DNA from: Pomphorhynchus laevis
Taxonomy: Eukaryota > Acanthocephala > Palaeacanthocephala > Echinorhynchida > Pomphorhynchidae
DNA: 64,000 nt
Reading direction: 5' to 3'
Assembly (NCBI GenBank): GCA_012934845.2
Contig: WNNJ02003040.1
Coordinates: 1 to 64,000, forward strand
In this document: one piece after another, positions 45,851 through 58,013 of the stretch
Numbering within the stretch: position 1 is the first letter of the stretch
Layout: the number at the start of each line of letters is the position of its first letter
Made by a program: the position numbers and the translations under genes
Notes under the pieces: model-generated
What the model saw: only the letters and a program-made list of their open reading frames with translations
The model's database searches: none
Told to the model about the DNA's origin: nothing

Positions 45851-48820
45851 ATGGTTCGCGGTAAGCCTACAGGTAGCCCTCTATGCTGCACTTGTAATGG
45901 TCAGGCAGCACGATGTAAAGGATGTAGATGTGCTCGAGCAGGATTGAAGTGTTACAACTGTCGGGGACAACCTTGTTCAAACCGCACTTAGTTTCTTTCC
46001 GCGGCAGATACTGAAGGTCAGAGAGACCGAAATTCACTCGAAAATCTGAAACCTGATAGCCCGAAAACAATCTACGAACTTCACAACATTGTCATTCACT
46101 GGAAACCTAACTTAATTGACCTACCTCGTTGTAATGCCAGTAATGAGATTGTTGGAATTATGTGTTCTTTTTACCTGAAGGCTGCTGATGACGTCAACAG
46201 TACAATACATATGCTACAAACCGCTACAGTCTACTCGCAATGTTTATTGCAGCGTATACCCTCAAGAAATACCACTTTAATCCGCAAAACTTTGGAACGC
46301 TGACTAACAAGCTGGAAAATAAAAGATTATGACTTATTGTTCGAAGAACCCCAATATCTTCAAACTAGTATATCATTGCGTCGTCCCTCGAAGTCATTGA
46401 ATTGGATCACACAATATCAAAATCTTGTCACCAAGGGCCGTATCAAAGTCGGTTCTTCGATATTAGAAGACAAATATGACCCAGGTGTCCTCCGTCCTGA
46501 TCACACAATAAATGATATCTCTGTTTCATCTCTACTTAAAGATTTACACCCTGACGCATCAACAGCTTCTCCTGATGTTCTTTTATCAGCTCCGCTGCCG
46601 AATTCAAAACCCCATCATCATTGTCGTTTCTATGCACTAGACAAGGCCGCCATTATCAAATCAAGCAGACGAATAAATGGATCGACAGGACCATCTGGGC
46701 TTGATCCTCGAGCATGGTTTCAAATGTTAACCGATTTTGGACAGCAATCAAATTTACTTGCCAAGGGCATTGCCAAATTTGCCATTTTTGTTGCTACTGA
46801 AAAAGTGCCATCGGGCTCCCTCGATCCTTTCACCGTTTGTCCTCTAGTTGCTATGAAGAAAAAATCTGGTGGTATCCGCCCTATCGGAATATGCAACACC
46901 ATCAGGCGGATCATAAGCAAAGCGATTCTAACCATCGCACGCAATAATATACAGGATGTCGCAGGGACTACACAATTGTGAGCTTCACAAAGAGGTGGAC
47001 TTGAACTTGCTATCGCGAATCTTAAAAAAGAACTAAACCTATCAACCGAAAATTGTCTAATGACTATTTATGCAAGGAACGCTTTCAACCTAACAAACCG
47101 TGCAGTTGCACTACACAATATAAATGTTGTATGTCCTGCTCTGTCATGTGCACTCCACAATATGTACTCTAGCCCGGCTGTACTTACAATCGGTGAAAAA
47201 AGTATCTTGTCATCAGAAGGTTTCACACAAGGTGACCCTTTTGCCATGGCAGGTTTCGCTATGACTTCACTTCCGTTGATTGACACAATAAAGCGGCAGG
47301 TCCCTTCTGTTGTACAAATATGGTACGCCGACGATGCCAACTTTGTTGGACCGCTTGATATGTTAAAGAAAGTGTGGAATATTCTGCATGCAGACGGCCC
47401 GAAGTATGGCTACTTTATAAACGCAAAAAAATCAAACATATTATCGCATCTACCTATAAATAATGATCAACTGCTCGACACAAACATCAATACAACAACG
47501 ACTGGAATAAACGTCCTTGGTTCACCGATTGGTTTTGATGATTATGAAGAGCAATCAATCTACGATTTGCTTGCCGGCTGGAAAGCACTAATCGAGAGAT
47601 TGTGCGTAGTAGCTAAAAATGATCCGCACGTTGCATATTCAGGAATGGTCAATTCAATTCAGTCGAAGTGGATTCACATAATGCGTTCATGCAACATCAT
47701 TGAAAAGGTATGGAATGAATTAGAAGATATCATAAAATCCAACTTGCTCCCTAAATTTGCTACATTTAAGCTAACCATTGGAATATCGAATATACTCTGT
47801 TTCCCTTTCAAGCTAGGAGGAATATGGATCGCCAACCCATTATTTACCACTCATATTGAGAAAAGATCATCAATAATGCTTCTATCGACTTATGATGGAG
47901 ACTCTTTAGATGATAGTCTACGCGAAAGGCAAAACACAGTACTTCATGAAATTACGCGATTCCGAAATCAAGCACATCTAGATCGTGTATCAAAAATACT
48001 AACCGACCTAGCTTCCTCCCTACAAAACACCATCAAACATGCTGCACATCTTGGTGCCTCATCGTGGCTAAGTGCCTTACCGCTAAAACACGAGAAATTT
48101 TATCTATCCATCAATAAATTCACCGATGCAATCAACGCACGAGATGGTAATTTGGATCAAGGTTTCGATAAGCGATTGTGTTACTGCGGGTCGAATATAA
48201 CCTTAGCGCACGCACTATCATGCAATTATGGAGCACTACCGATCATCCGACATAATGCAGTCCGGGATACAATAGCAAGTGCTCTGAGCTTAGTTGGCCA
48301 CAATGTCGGAATTGAACCGGAGTTAATGAATGTTCCCGATAATATTACCTTTGAAAACTCAGCGACAACGAACAAACAATGTGCACGGCTAGATATAATA
48401 TGCTCTGGTGTTTACGGTTCTCGATTCGAGCGAACGTTCTACGACGTTAATGTATTTTCAACACAAGCTCAATCAAACATTACTCATGCGCCTGAATCGT
48501 CCTTCGTGTACAACGAAAACCGGAAAAATTCGAAGTACAGTGAAAAAGTGCGAAGAATTGAAAACAGTTCATTTGTTCCATTAGTCTTTTCAACAGCAAG
48601 AGGATTTGGCAAAGAAGCTAGCATGTTAGTGAAAACAATTGCATCGACGCTAGCACAAAAATGACCCTTAAGTTACAGTGATTTAGTAGTGAAACTTAAG
48701 AGAAAGATCAGCTTCGAAATCGCTCGGTCAATATCTGCTAGTTTGCGAAGTCCACGCTCATCCCGTGGTACGCCACTGCGTTTAGGCGAGCGAGCAGTAT
48801 TACAACCACAACAGTAACAA
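45851..48820 (+). mobile_element. RLE-type LINE (RLE-2), one frame with internal stops
   Basis: A single frame runs from ATG at 45851 to a stop at 48815-48817, interrupted by four nonsense codons (TAG 45989, TGA 46301, TGA 46979, TGA 48662) and no frameshift. Domains in order: an N-terminal Cys cluster (LCCTCNGQAARCKGCRCARA, KCYNCRGQPC); RT fingers (KKKSGGIRPIGICNTIRRII); a motif A region reading TIYARNAFNLTNR; GFTQGDPFAMAGFAM (motif B); and catalytic IWYADDANFVGP. The C-terminal part has CYCGSN...HALSC, RHNAVRDTIAS and RLDIICSG...FYDVNVF, the restriction-like endonuclease. Motif A has Tyr where the catalytic Asp (DAxNAFN) is expected, so the RT is probably dead. The lineage is the same broad RLE group as RLE-1, but a different family. 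Confidence 0.88.
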
Positions 48821-49159
48821 ATAGGAATAATCCAGTACTCATTTTCGGAAAAACAAAATCTTTTGTTTATTATAATAAATCTCTCTCTTTAAAAAAATTA
48901 TTCATTATTTATTTTATTAATTTACTAAATTATTACACAATTATTACAATCAGTTTATAAATGGAAATAATGACGAAGATCAGATTGATAATCTTCTGCA
49001 ATCCCCTGGGCGACCTCCAAAAGACAGGCCGCGTTGTCTCGTCGCACCACACAGCTCAATCTCTGTGAGAGAAATTTCGCTGCTCTCCTATCTCCTGTAG
49101 TGGCAATTAGCTTATTCCCTGGAGAATTTTATATTAAATTTTAAAATATGACTTGATAT
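48821..49159. other. Intergenic, no gene seen
   Basis: The first part may be the 3' untranslated end of RLE-2. AT-rich, with a brief GC-richer patch (49000-49120) that shows no recognisable frame or RNA. Confidence 0.35.
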
Positions 49160-49275
49160 AAATTATATAACTATTTATTATATAATTATTAAATTTTGAT
49201 TTAGCATTATTATTTTTTAAGTTTTATAATTATATTAAATACGTAGACTGAGTTAGCTGAGCTAATTAAGCCGAG
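49160..49275 (-). repeat. PLE terminal-repeat fragment, inverted
   Basis: Contains the reverse complement of the proximal terminal-repeat words (TTTTGATTTAGCATTATTAT, TAAATACGTAGACTGAGTTAGC). Confidence 0.7.
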
Positions 49276-49740
49276 ATTAGTAAAAAATCAACAGATTATA
49301 TAAATGAAATCAGGCAGTAACTTATAAACAAATGATTTTTGGAATAATATTTTAGGGTCGTTGAGCTTTTCATAGTTATTGAACATCAAGCTAAAATATA
49401 ATGCCTATCTTGTTGACGTACAAATCCTATTTACGCAAGTTTTCGGCAAAATTTTACATCTTTACCCGACAAAACAAGACTTGATAGTATTAATCATAAT
49501 TTTCAGGTTTGTAATTTATCTGTAAAAATACTGTCTAACACAAAATACTCTCTCTATATATGAAATGAGTATATAGGCAAGACAAATGTGAATATTATCT
49601 CAATTTTAATTTGTATCCTGTAGACATCAATGATTCTATTCGCTCACTACCACCAATGGATTTGTATGTGGAACCATCTTTGTAAAAACTTATTACTGTG
49701 ACGTATATATTAAATTTAGATTAAGCAGCAAATCAAATCA

Positions 49741-50056
49741 AATCAGCTAACTGAGTCTACGTATTTAATATAATTATAAACTAAACAAAACATAATAATG
49801 CTAAATCAAAAAGTAATAATTAAATAATAAAATAAATAATTGTTTTTAGATTTTCTATAATTTAAATCAAGTTAAAAAAATGAAATTTAAAATAAACGTC
49901 ATTTTTATGAATTGACTAATAAATAACAGACGTTGTATCAGAATAAGAATTAGAGGTCATCAGGAGGAACTGCTATGCTATCAGGTTTCGGCCCCTAACT
50001 CTTCTACCCAACATAGCAGCGGGGCCAAATACATGCTAATGATGTATTTCCTCTGA
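49741..50056 (+). repeat. PLE inverted terminal repeat, 3' side
   Basis: The reference copy of the repeat: AATCAGCTAACTGAGTCTAC, an AT-rich middle with CATAATAATGCTAAATCAAA, GAATTGACTAATAAATAACA, TCATCAGGAGGAACTGCTAT, CAGGTTTCGGCCCCTAACTC, then CATAGCAGCGGGGCCAAATA to TTTCCTCTGA. It abuts the 3' end of the PLE coding region and is inverted relative to the copy at 52315-52732. Confidence 0.9.
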
Positions 50057-50065
50057 AATAACTAT

Positions 50066-51766
50066 CTAGTATCTTATTATAATGCAAAGTATATTATTTA
50101 TTATCCATCCATAAAATTTGCCACTTAAGAGTTTAAATTTATTCTTTATATTATTGTGTTGATTTATATATTTTACTATTTTCTGCTTGATGTTATTTTT
50201 ATAGTAACCTAGTTTAAAATATGTATCTATTAAATTATTTAAATGATTTTGAAGAAAGCCAATATCATTACATATTGTTGCAATTCTTAAAATTTCATTA
50301 TTTAATGTATTATATTTTATATTATATGGTATGCATGAATGCTCATGTAAAAATATGTTTCTTGTAAATTTAAATATGTCATCTTTACGATATAAATTAA
50401 TAGTAGTTTTAGTTAATGTTAATTTAATGTTCATATCTAGATATACACCTTATTTATCATTAATATTGGTTTTGTTAAGAATAAGGCTTTCTGGATAAAT
50501 GTGTTCACTAATTGAATAAAAATTATTAGCTTTAAATACACATATATCATCAATGTATCGAAACATATATTTCATATATTTATATTGTTTAGATTTAGTT
50601 TTTACACAGTTATGAACAGATTCATATTATATAAAGCTTAAAAACAAGTCAGCTATAATTGGGCTACTATTACCACCAATTGGAACACCTTTTACTTGTT
50701 TAAATATAGATGTCCCTACTTTTAAATAATTTTGATTTATCAAAATATTTAAGGATTCTATTAATTCAAAACTAAGACTTTTACAATTGCATTCTGTTTC
50801 CATTATGTTTCTAATATTATCGTTACATATTGTTTTTAATTCTTTATTATAATTACAAATTTTTCGTCCTAATGGTGGTAGGAGTTTATACTTTATTTTA
50901 GAAATATATTTACTTGAATCTGACCCTATTATTTCTTTACTTTTAGAATTATTTAAAAGTTTACATATATTTATGTTATCTATACATTTATGATTGAAGT
51001 TTATGGTTAATGTATATTTTCTATTGTTATTATTTACATTTATTGTACGATTATAGTATTTTGTATTACAATAACTGTCTATTTTACAACTCAACCTATC
51101 ATATTCGTTAATTAATCTTTGATTTATTGAACATATGATATCTTTAGAAAAACATCTTATATTTACATAAAGATCTTTTAGCCTATTATCACTTAAAAGT
51201 TGTTTTAATATTTCTAATTGTTCATTTATATACATCTTTTTAATATTTTTAACTCAATTTTTCCTATTCCTTTTATCACCATGACTTCTTGGTTTGCGTT
51301 TAACCGGATTATTATAATATAGTTGTTTATTATGTATTATACTACTTCTGCCAATTCCTTGTACCACGTCATTCAATCCTAATGGGTACATGGAATTAAG
51401 CGTTTTAATCCAAAAATCTTCTTTTTCTAATAGTTTTTGATTTAATATTGAAATGTTTTCTTCAACAATATGTTCTAAAATAAATAATTTACAGTTTTTA
51501 ATATCATGTCCTATTAATCTCATATATTCATGAAATATAGTTTGACTATTATGCTGTATATTATATATGTGTTGCCTAAACCTAGTTTTTAACATTTGAT
51601 ATGTTTTTCCTATATATTGCAATCCACATGTACATTGTATTAGATACACTACATCTGCGCTATTGCAGTTACAATTATTATTAACATTTAACGAAAAACA
51701 TTTGTTTGTCGTATTACTTACGATACAATTGTTATTGTATTGTGTATATACTCTTAAAATTAGAAA
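50066..51766 (-). mobile_element. Permuted (Naiad-type) Penelope-like element
   Basis: The minus strand first encodes a GIY-YIG endonuclease (frame open from about 51766): VVYLIQCTCGLQYIGKTYQM, TRFRQHIYNI, then EDFWIKTLNSMYPLGLN, with a CNC just before it. After a single in-frame TGA (51254-51256) the same frame continues into a linker (LLPPLGRKICNYN, METECNCKSLSF with a CxC) and then RT motifs GVPIGGNSSPIIADLFLSFI and FRYIDDICVF, ending ILRIATICNDIGFLQNHLNN to the stop at 50066. Canonical PLEs have the endonuclease after the RT. Endonuclease-first with a CxC linker is the layout described for Naiad elements. Compared with the family, much of the RT fingers and motif A is missing between CNCKSLSF and the motif B region, so this copy is internally deleted. 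Two further in-frame stops (TAA) occur in the RT part. Confidence 0.85.
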
Positions 51767-52314
51767 TTAAAATCAAAATTAGAGTCTTTAAATTATAGTC
51801 CTCCTCATCCAGTAGTGGGAGGAATCTACACTGATGATTCATAGTGATGAGGAAACGGTACCTGGTACTGTTATAGTCGTTCGTTCGCGTTCGGCCAAAA
51901 AAATGTTAAATGCTTTAAATCCTAAAACATTGGTTCTAATTACACCAATCGGGATATTTCTTATAATCTCTTGTGCGTTTAGATTTTATTACGATGACAA
52001 CTCCAGACGAGCTGGAGTCTATCCATATGTATGAATTAAAAGATAGTCGATAAATAACAAAACATATACAATTATAACATCGATTAATAATAAATAAAAT
52101 TTAATTAAGAAAAAAGTAAACCATAAATTTATAATTAAAATTTATAATTATAAATTACCATAGATGAATCAAGACTTTAAATTTTAAATAAAATTAAATT
52201 TAACTACATATAGAATTTGATATTAAATTGAATATTAAAATTTTAAAGATTAATAAATTTACTGACTTTAGTAACAAGAACTTTTCGAATGAAACAAACT
52301 TGAATTAATTATTT
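51767..52314. other. PLE 5' flank, no gene seen
   Basis: AT-rich sequence between the endonuclease frame and the inverted terminal repeat. It may include 5' untranslated PLE sequence. A 66-codon plus-strand frame at 51834 has one hydrophobic segment but no family match. Confidence 0.35.
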
Positions 52315-52732
52315 TGGGTAGAGGAGTTAGGGGCCGAAACCTGATAGCATAGCAGTTCCTCCTGATGACCTCTAATTCTTATTCTGATACAACGTCTGTT
52401 ATTTATTAGTCAACTCATAAAAATGACGTTTATTTTAAATTTCAATTTTTTATTTTAACTTGATATATAAAAAGATAAGACTAAGTCTTAATTTTATTTT
52501 TTATTTTTTATTTTTTTAACTTGATTCAAATTATAAAAAATCTAAAAACAATTATTAATTTTATTATTTCATTATTTAATTTTGATTTAGCATTATTATG
52601 TTTTGTTTATTTTATATTTATATTAAATACGTAGACTCAGTTATCAAACTATGTCGGAAAACGATAATCAAATTTAATCAGAGGAAATACGTCCTTAACA
52701 CGTATTTGGCCCGCTGCTATGCTGTGCCGATT
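52315..52732 (-). repeat. PLE inverted terminal repeat, 5' side
   Basis: Reverse-complement copy of the repeat at 49741-50056. Its order shows that the repeat is circularly joined: the CATAGCAGCGGGCCAAATACG block precedes the ACTGAGTCTACGTATTTAAT block here and follows CGGCCCC in other copies, as expected for tandem pseudo-LTRs. It holds a small insertion with GACTTAGTCTTATC. Confidence 0.9.
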
Positions 52733-52851
52733 AATAAAAACCGAAATATGATAACATATCATATGATATGATATCATATTTGTTGTTACTTGTAATTAAA
52801 ATTATATTTAAAATTATAATATAATTTTTATTTAATTAAAATCAAAAAAAA

Positions 52852-53310
52852 ATTATTCACATTTTCAAACAAAACTGTGTTTCAATTGTATCAGTAGCTG
52901 TTAAATTAGTAGCTGTTTCATTAGTATTTGTTTCGAATGAATACTCTTTTGAAAATTGACAAACTGGAGTTAGGCCAATAGTTGACGAGATATTCGAGAA
53001 TTTCGGAAAATTCTGGTTCGTAGCGATTTGTGGATCATTAAATTTTAAAAATTTAATGAATTAAAAATTATTATTTAAAATTTTTATAAATTATAAAAAA
53101 TCTTAAAACCATTATTAATTTTATTATTTAATTATTAAATTTTGATTTAGCATTATTATGTTTTGTTTATTTTATAATTATATAACAATACGTAGACTCC
53201 GTAAGTTGTTTTGATTCATCAGAGGAAATACGTCATTAGCACGCGTTTTGGCTCGCTGTTGTGTTGGGTCGAGGAATAGGGGTTGAAACCTGATAGCATG
53301 ACATTCCCTC
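52852..53310 (-). repeat. Left arm of 2.8-kb foldback unit
   Basis: 52852-53215 is the near-identical reverse complement of 55283-55660. It includes a 190-bp box (TATTGGCCTAACTCCAGTTT, AATTTTCCGAAATTCTCGAA on its own sense strand) joined to terminal-repeat sequence. It then continues to 53310 with the CGGGGCC and CGAAACC part of the PLE repeat. Confidence 0.85.
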
Positions 53311-53394
53311 CTGATGACCGCTTATCTTAATTCTGATAAAGTCCTGTTGATGTAACGTTAAATCGCGATACATAAGTAATGAGTTCGAATCTGA

Positions 53395-53640
53395 TCAGCA
53401 TTACTGTACGGAATAAGCAGATAATAAGATTCGACGTGAAATGTAGGTCTGGGTCAGCAGCTGAAGATAATCAAATTTGATCAAAGGAAATACGTCATTA
53501 CCATGTATTTGGTCCCGCTGATATGTTGGATCTAGGAATAGGGGCCGAAACCTGATAGCATAACTATACTCTTGATGAACTCCAATATTTATTCTAATAC
53601 ATTGTATATTATTTATTAGTAATTTCATAAAAATGCTGTT
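53395..53640. repeat. Mosaic of foldback and PLE terminal repeats
   Basis: 53399-53465 matches the 25-kb foldback arm (TACGGAATAAGCAGATAATA, GAAATGTAGGTCTGGGTCAG). 53465-53640 is a diverged inverted PLE terminal repeat (GGAAATACGTCATTACCATG, GGGGCCGAAACCTGATAGCA). The join lies inside CAGCAGCTGA, where the two families share sequence. Confidence 0.7.
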
Positions 53641-54359
53641 ATAAAAATTCATTTTTCAAATATAATATTTCCGACAATTACTAATTTTAAACGTTAAACT
53701 ACTATTTACGTTGATTAAGCTCTATTTTTAATCTATTTATAGTAAAAAATACTATTCGACAATGTCTATCATGATTTCGAGTTCACGTTTATTTATTTGT
53801 GAAACTGACTTATTTTGCCATAACATTTTTCTATAAATAAACAAAATATTTTATTTATAAACAATTTTTATTTTTTATTAATAAACAAATAATTTATTAT
53901 TTGTTTATTTAATTTATTATTCTTATTGTTTAAACCACATGGAGTTTTTTATTATGATTATTTATTATATTCTGATTTTTTAATCCAGATTGGGTTATTA
54001 TTTAACCCAATTATCCCAGATGTTGCCCATATTATTTCATTAAAATGACAAAACAAATTTTATTATTTGTAAATACATAAAAAAGCTACGTCGAAAGAAA
54101 AAAAATTATCAAACGTCGAAATAAGATAAAACAGTATCATGCAGTAAAAACATCAACTACTACCAGTTCATATTTAGTCTTAAATCGAAATTGCAAGAAA
54201 TTGAAATGTACAAGAAAGCGTATTCTTGTTATCCTGATACTCAAAACAACTTAATAAGAAATACTAAAATGATATTTTAATTAAAACAACATTTTAAGAC
54301 GATCGCATATTCGTCACAAATAAAATATTAAATCAAAAATACAATTGTTCAACTTAAAA

Positions 54360-55195
54360 TTAAGAAACAAAATATAACAGCAGTGTCGGTACGATATCGC
54401 CAAACGCTGAACCATCGTCGACTTTTAAGTCCTCAGCAAATAGCTAACACATATCATTCACATAATAACCACAAATGAGTGTGGTTATTTTGAAATGTGG
54501 TATTGTCAATGGTAATAATAACGGTGAATCACGCCTTCACAATCCATATATTTTGCTGCAGTCCAACTAAATTCCTAGAGGCTAGCGCAGCAACAATGAG
54601 TTAGCAAAGGTGGCCGCTGCCTTATCCTATTTACACATTAGCAATAGCCCCGCAGCTGTCAGTAACGAAGGAGGACATGCTGCCACATACTTTTCTCCAA
54701 TGTGTACTCCTGCGGCACATTCAATGCGTATCAGCTACCTATATCTGTTGTATCTGCAAAGCCAACATCAATCGACTTGCCATGTGATACACACGACGCA
54801 ACTCTGATGGCAACTCATCCTCAGCTAGCTGACACAGTAACTGCTTGTAATTAGCCAATGGCCGGAGCTAGAACGGACCATTTATCTTATCCCATCGTGA
54901 AAATACACAAAGACGTTACATATCTCACGGGATTGTTCTAGTTTCTTATCATGTACAGCAACGTTTACAGTGTGACAGTTGTTCATCGTCAGAGCAAGCT
55001 GAACTAAGCAACCACACTAGCGACATCATCAACAACCAATGTCGGTACCAACACATATACCGAAATGACAGCGATTCGTCTGATCATGCAGTGGAAAGAG
55101 GATTCAATTGCAGTAGTTCGCTTGCAGTAAACAATCTAACAACATCGGCGACGGGGATCAATCGCAGTAACGATAATAGAAAATGACGAAATGAA
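54360..55195. other. Unassigned, less AT-rich segment inside foldback
   Basis: About 830 bases with clearly higher G and C than the flanks and no recognised repeat. The longest frame (54610-54807) reads SYLHISNSPAAVSNEGGHAA and on, without a family match, and stops are frequent in all frames. It lies between the two arms of the foldback unit. It could be a captured host fragment, a decayed exon set or an unknown element. Confidence 0.4.
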
Positions 55196-55282
55196 GAAAT
55201 GAAAAATAGGTAATTTTTAAATTAAATGTTGAACCTTCCCCTACCAATGCTGATTTAATTTAAAATCAGAAATGATTTCGAT

Positions 55283-55660
55283 TAATCAAATCAGCTAACT
55301 GAGTCTACGTATTTAATATAATTATAAAATAAGCAAAGCATAATAATAATGCTAAATCAAAATTTAATAATTAAATAATAAAATTAATAATTGTTTTTAG
55401 ATTTTCTATAATTTATAAAATTTTTAAATAATAATTTTTAATTCATTAAATTTTTAAAATTTAATGACCCACAAATTGCTACGAACCAGAATTTTCCGAA
55501 ATTCTCGAATATCTCGTCAACTATTGGCCTAACTCCAGTTTGTCAATTTTCAAAAAAGTATTCATCCGAAACAAATACTAATGAAACAGCTACTAATTTA
55601 ACAGCTACCGATACAATTCAAACACAGTTTTGTTTGAAAATGTGAATAATTTTTTTTCGA
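55283..55660 (+). repeat. Right arm of 2.8-kb foldback unit
   Basis: Inverted counterpart of 52852-53215. It starts with the terminal-repeat words AATCAGCTAACTGAGTCTAC and ends GTTTTGTTTGAAAATGTGAA, then an AATTTTTTTT run. The two arms differ at only a handful of positions. Confidence 0.85.
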
Positions 55661-56039
55661 TGTCGCCACCTAGTTTAGTTGACTCAGACTAAACTTACAA
55701 CGGGCCATCCAGCAGCATCCGACAGGGGTCTGCCCTGCTTAAGGCGGTTGCAGGCTGGAACAAGATCTATAAAGATCTATCACCTTCACTCCACGCGCTA
55801 CGCGACCTAGCTATTGGCCATTACCTGGTCTCTTAAACGTGATCACGTGAAACAGTTTACATTTTAAAGTGTAAACACCTTGGGATGCAAACTTCTCCCT
55901 TTTTTAAGAATTAATAATTCATGCTTGTTTGAAAATAAGAAAAAATAATAAAGTCGTAACCAATAATACATAGTTTCAGTATTTCTGGCAGAGGTCATAT
56001 TATCGGGAAAACAAAGTCCACAGGTCAATAATAACATGT
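55661..56039. other. Unassigned patch, no gene seen
   Basis: 55680-55870 is less AT-rich, with a short frame GWNKIYKDLSPSLHALRDLA that I do not recognise. No tRNA-like cloverleaf could be built. Confidence 0.3.
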
Positions 56040-56345
56040 CAGTAGAACAAATTAAATCAGCTAACTGAGTCTACGTATTTAATATAATTATAAAATAAAC
56101 AAAACATAATAATGCTAAATCAAAATTTAATAATTAAATAATAAAATTAATAATTGTTTTTAGATTTTCTATAATTTAAATTTTCTATAATTTAAATCAA
56201 GTTAAAAAAATTGAAATTTAAAATAAACGTCATTTTTATGAATTGACAATTAAATAACAAACGTTGTATCAGAATAATAATTAGAGGTCATCAGGAGGAA
56301 CTGCTATGCTATCAGGTTTCGACACCTATTCTTCAATCTAATATT
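56040..56345 (+). repeat. PLE terminal repeat copy
   Basis: Full-length match to the reference repeat from AATCAGCTAACTGAGTCTAC to TCAGGTTTCGACACCTATTC, with a small internal duplication of TTTTCTATAATTTAAAT. It lacks the distal CGGGGCC block. Confidence 0.88.
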
Positions 56346-57526
56346 TAATTATATTACTAGGAAAACACAGTAATATAATAACAATAATATCATGACAATA
56401 ATAACTTGTCAGATAACTGGGTCTAAGTTATTAATAATATTATTTATAGTATTATTTATTTCATAGTATTCACATTCCAAGCAATAGATAATAATTTCCG
56501 AAACCTTTTATAAATAATAAATAATTATTATATAAGATTTTATATAATTTATATCAATAAAGTTAAAATATTTAATTTATAAAGTTAAAATGAGATAAAG
56601 AAAAAATTAGATTCCAGGTATTGATTAATCAGATCGGATAACTGAGTCTATGTATTTTATACAAAAATAATGTTGTCTCAGGAATACATAGTTTTAGTAT
56701 TTCTAACAGAGGTTATATTACTAGGAAAACACAGTCCACATGTCAATAAATTGTCAGATAAGAGAGTTCACGTATTTTATACGATATATAAATAAAAATA
56801 AAGATAAATAACAAATAATTATATAAGAATTTATAGAATTTATATTTAAATCTATTTAAAATTTAAAATAAAATTCATTTTTTAATAATTTTTTTATGTT
56901 AAAATAAATAAAGATTCATTTTATTTTACAAAAGATATATGCATTAGTTAAATTTAATATATTATTTCGATAGTATTTAAATCAAATCAGATAACAGAGT
57001 TCACGTATTTTATCATATAAAATTTCCAGCTCTTTTAATTCAGCTTCAATATTTCTTTATCAATAATGGATCATTATCAACTATTTACAATCTTATATAA
57101 CAATTATTAATTGTTATTAATTTTTATATTTTTTAATTAGCTATATTTAATTTATAATTAAAATGCGTATACTCAATTAACTAATATAATATATTCTTTG
57201 TTTCGCAATTAAAATTATTGATGTGTTCAAATAATTCAGGATATATTTTTATAATTTATTTCTATTACGTATATATTTTTATTTTTATTTATACGATGTA
57301 TAAATAAAAATAAAGATAAATAACAAATAATTTTATAAGATTTTGTAGAATTTATATTTATATCAAGTTAAAATTTAAAATTTAAATTTGAAAATAAAAA
57401 TAAAAATAAATAATAAATAATGATATGAGATTTTTATACAATTTATATTGTTATTTTGTCAATTTATATTGTTTTATATTGAAAATATAAAAAGTTGTAT
57501 CAGAATACAACGTCTGTTAAAATTTG
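56346..57526. other. AT-rich region with diverged terminal-repeat scraps
   Basis: Several stretches begin GATAACTGAGTCTATGTATT or GATAACAGAGTTCACGTATT and continue into AT-rich sequence with GTTAAAAT and AATAACAAATAATT words. They appear to be older relatives of the PLE terminal repeat. No coding frame. Confidence 0.45.
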
Positions 57527-58013
57527 CAAAATTAGCAAAATTTAATAAGAAAGTATTTCATTATATTATATTATGAAAGATTGCATTATTTTATATATCA
57601 ATATCTAATTTGATTTTAAATTAAAAATAATTTAAAAATATTTCAAATTCCTGATTGCAAAAATAGTTAGGTTTTGAAATTTAAGACAGAACCTTCGATG
57701 CTAGCGCTGATTTAATTTAAAATCAAAAACGATTTCAATTAAATTTGCAAAATTTAATAAGTGATTTTAAAATCAGTAATGATTTCAATTAAATTTGGAA
57801 AATTTAATAAGAAAATCTTTCATTATATTATGAAAGATTATATTATTATATATATTAATATCTTATTTTATTTTAAATTAAAAATAATTTAAAAATATTT
57901 TAAATTCCTGATTGCAAAAAAGGTAGGTTTTCAAATTGAAGATAGAACCTTCTTTACTGACGCTGATTTAATTTGAAATTTGAAATAATTTCAATTAAAT
58001 TTGGAAAATTTAA
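57527..58013. repeat. Tandem duplication, two 240-bp units
   Basis: Two adjacent units (57527-57770 and 57771-58013) share TTTAATAAGAAA, ATTTAAAAATATTTYAAATT, CCTGATTGCAAAAA and GCTGATTTAATTTRAAAT. The second runs directly into a PLE terminal repeat. The same box precedes the terminal repeat at 55225-55285. Confidence 0.7.

Noticed and set aside
51254-51256. TGA in the PLE read as a selenocysteine codon
   Set aside because: It does not lie at a conserved Cys, the copy has other stops, and no SECIS could be identified by eye.
55690-55870. Possible tRNA-derived SINE or tRNA
   Set aside because: The less AT-rich composition suggested it, but no A/B box pair or cloverleaf could be built.
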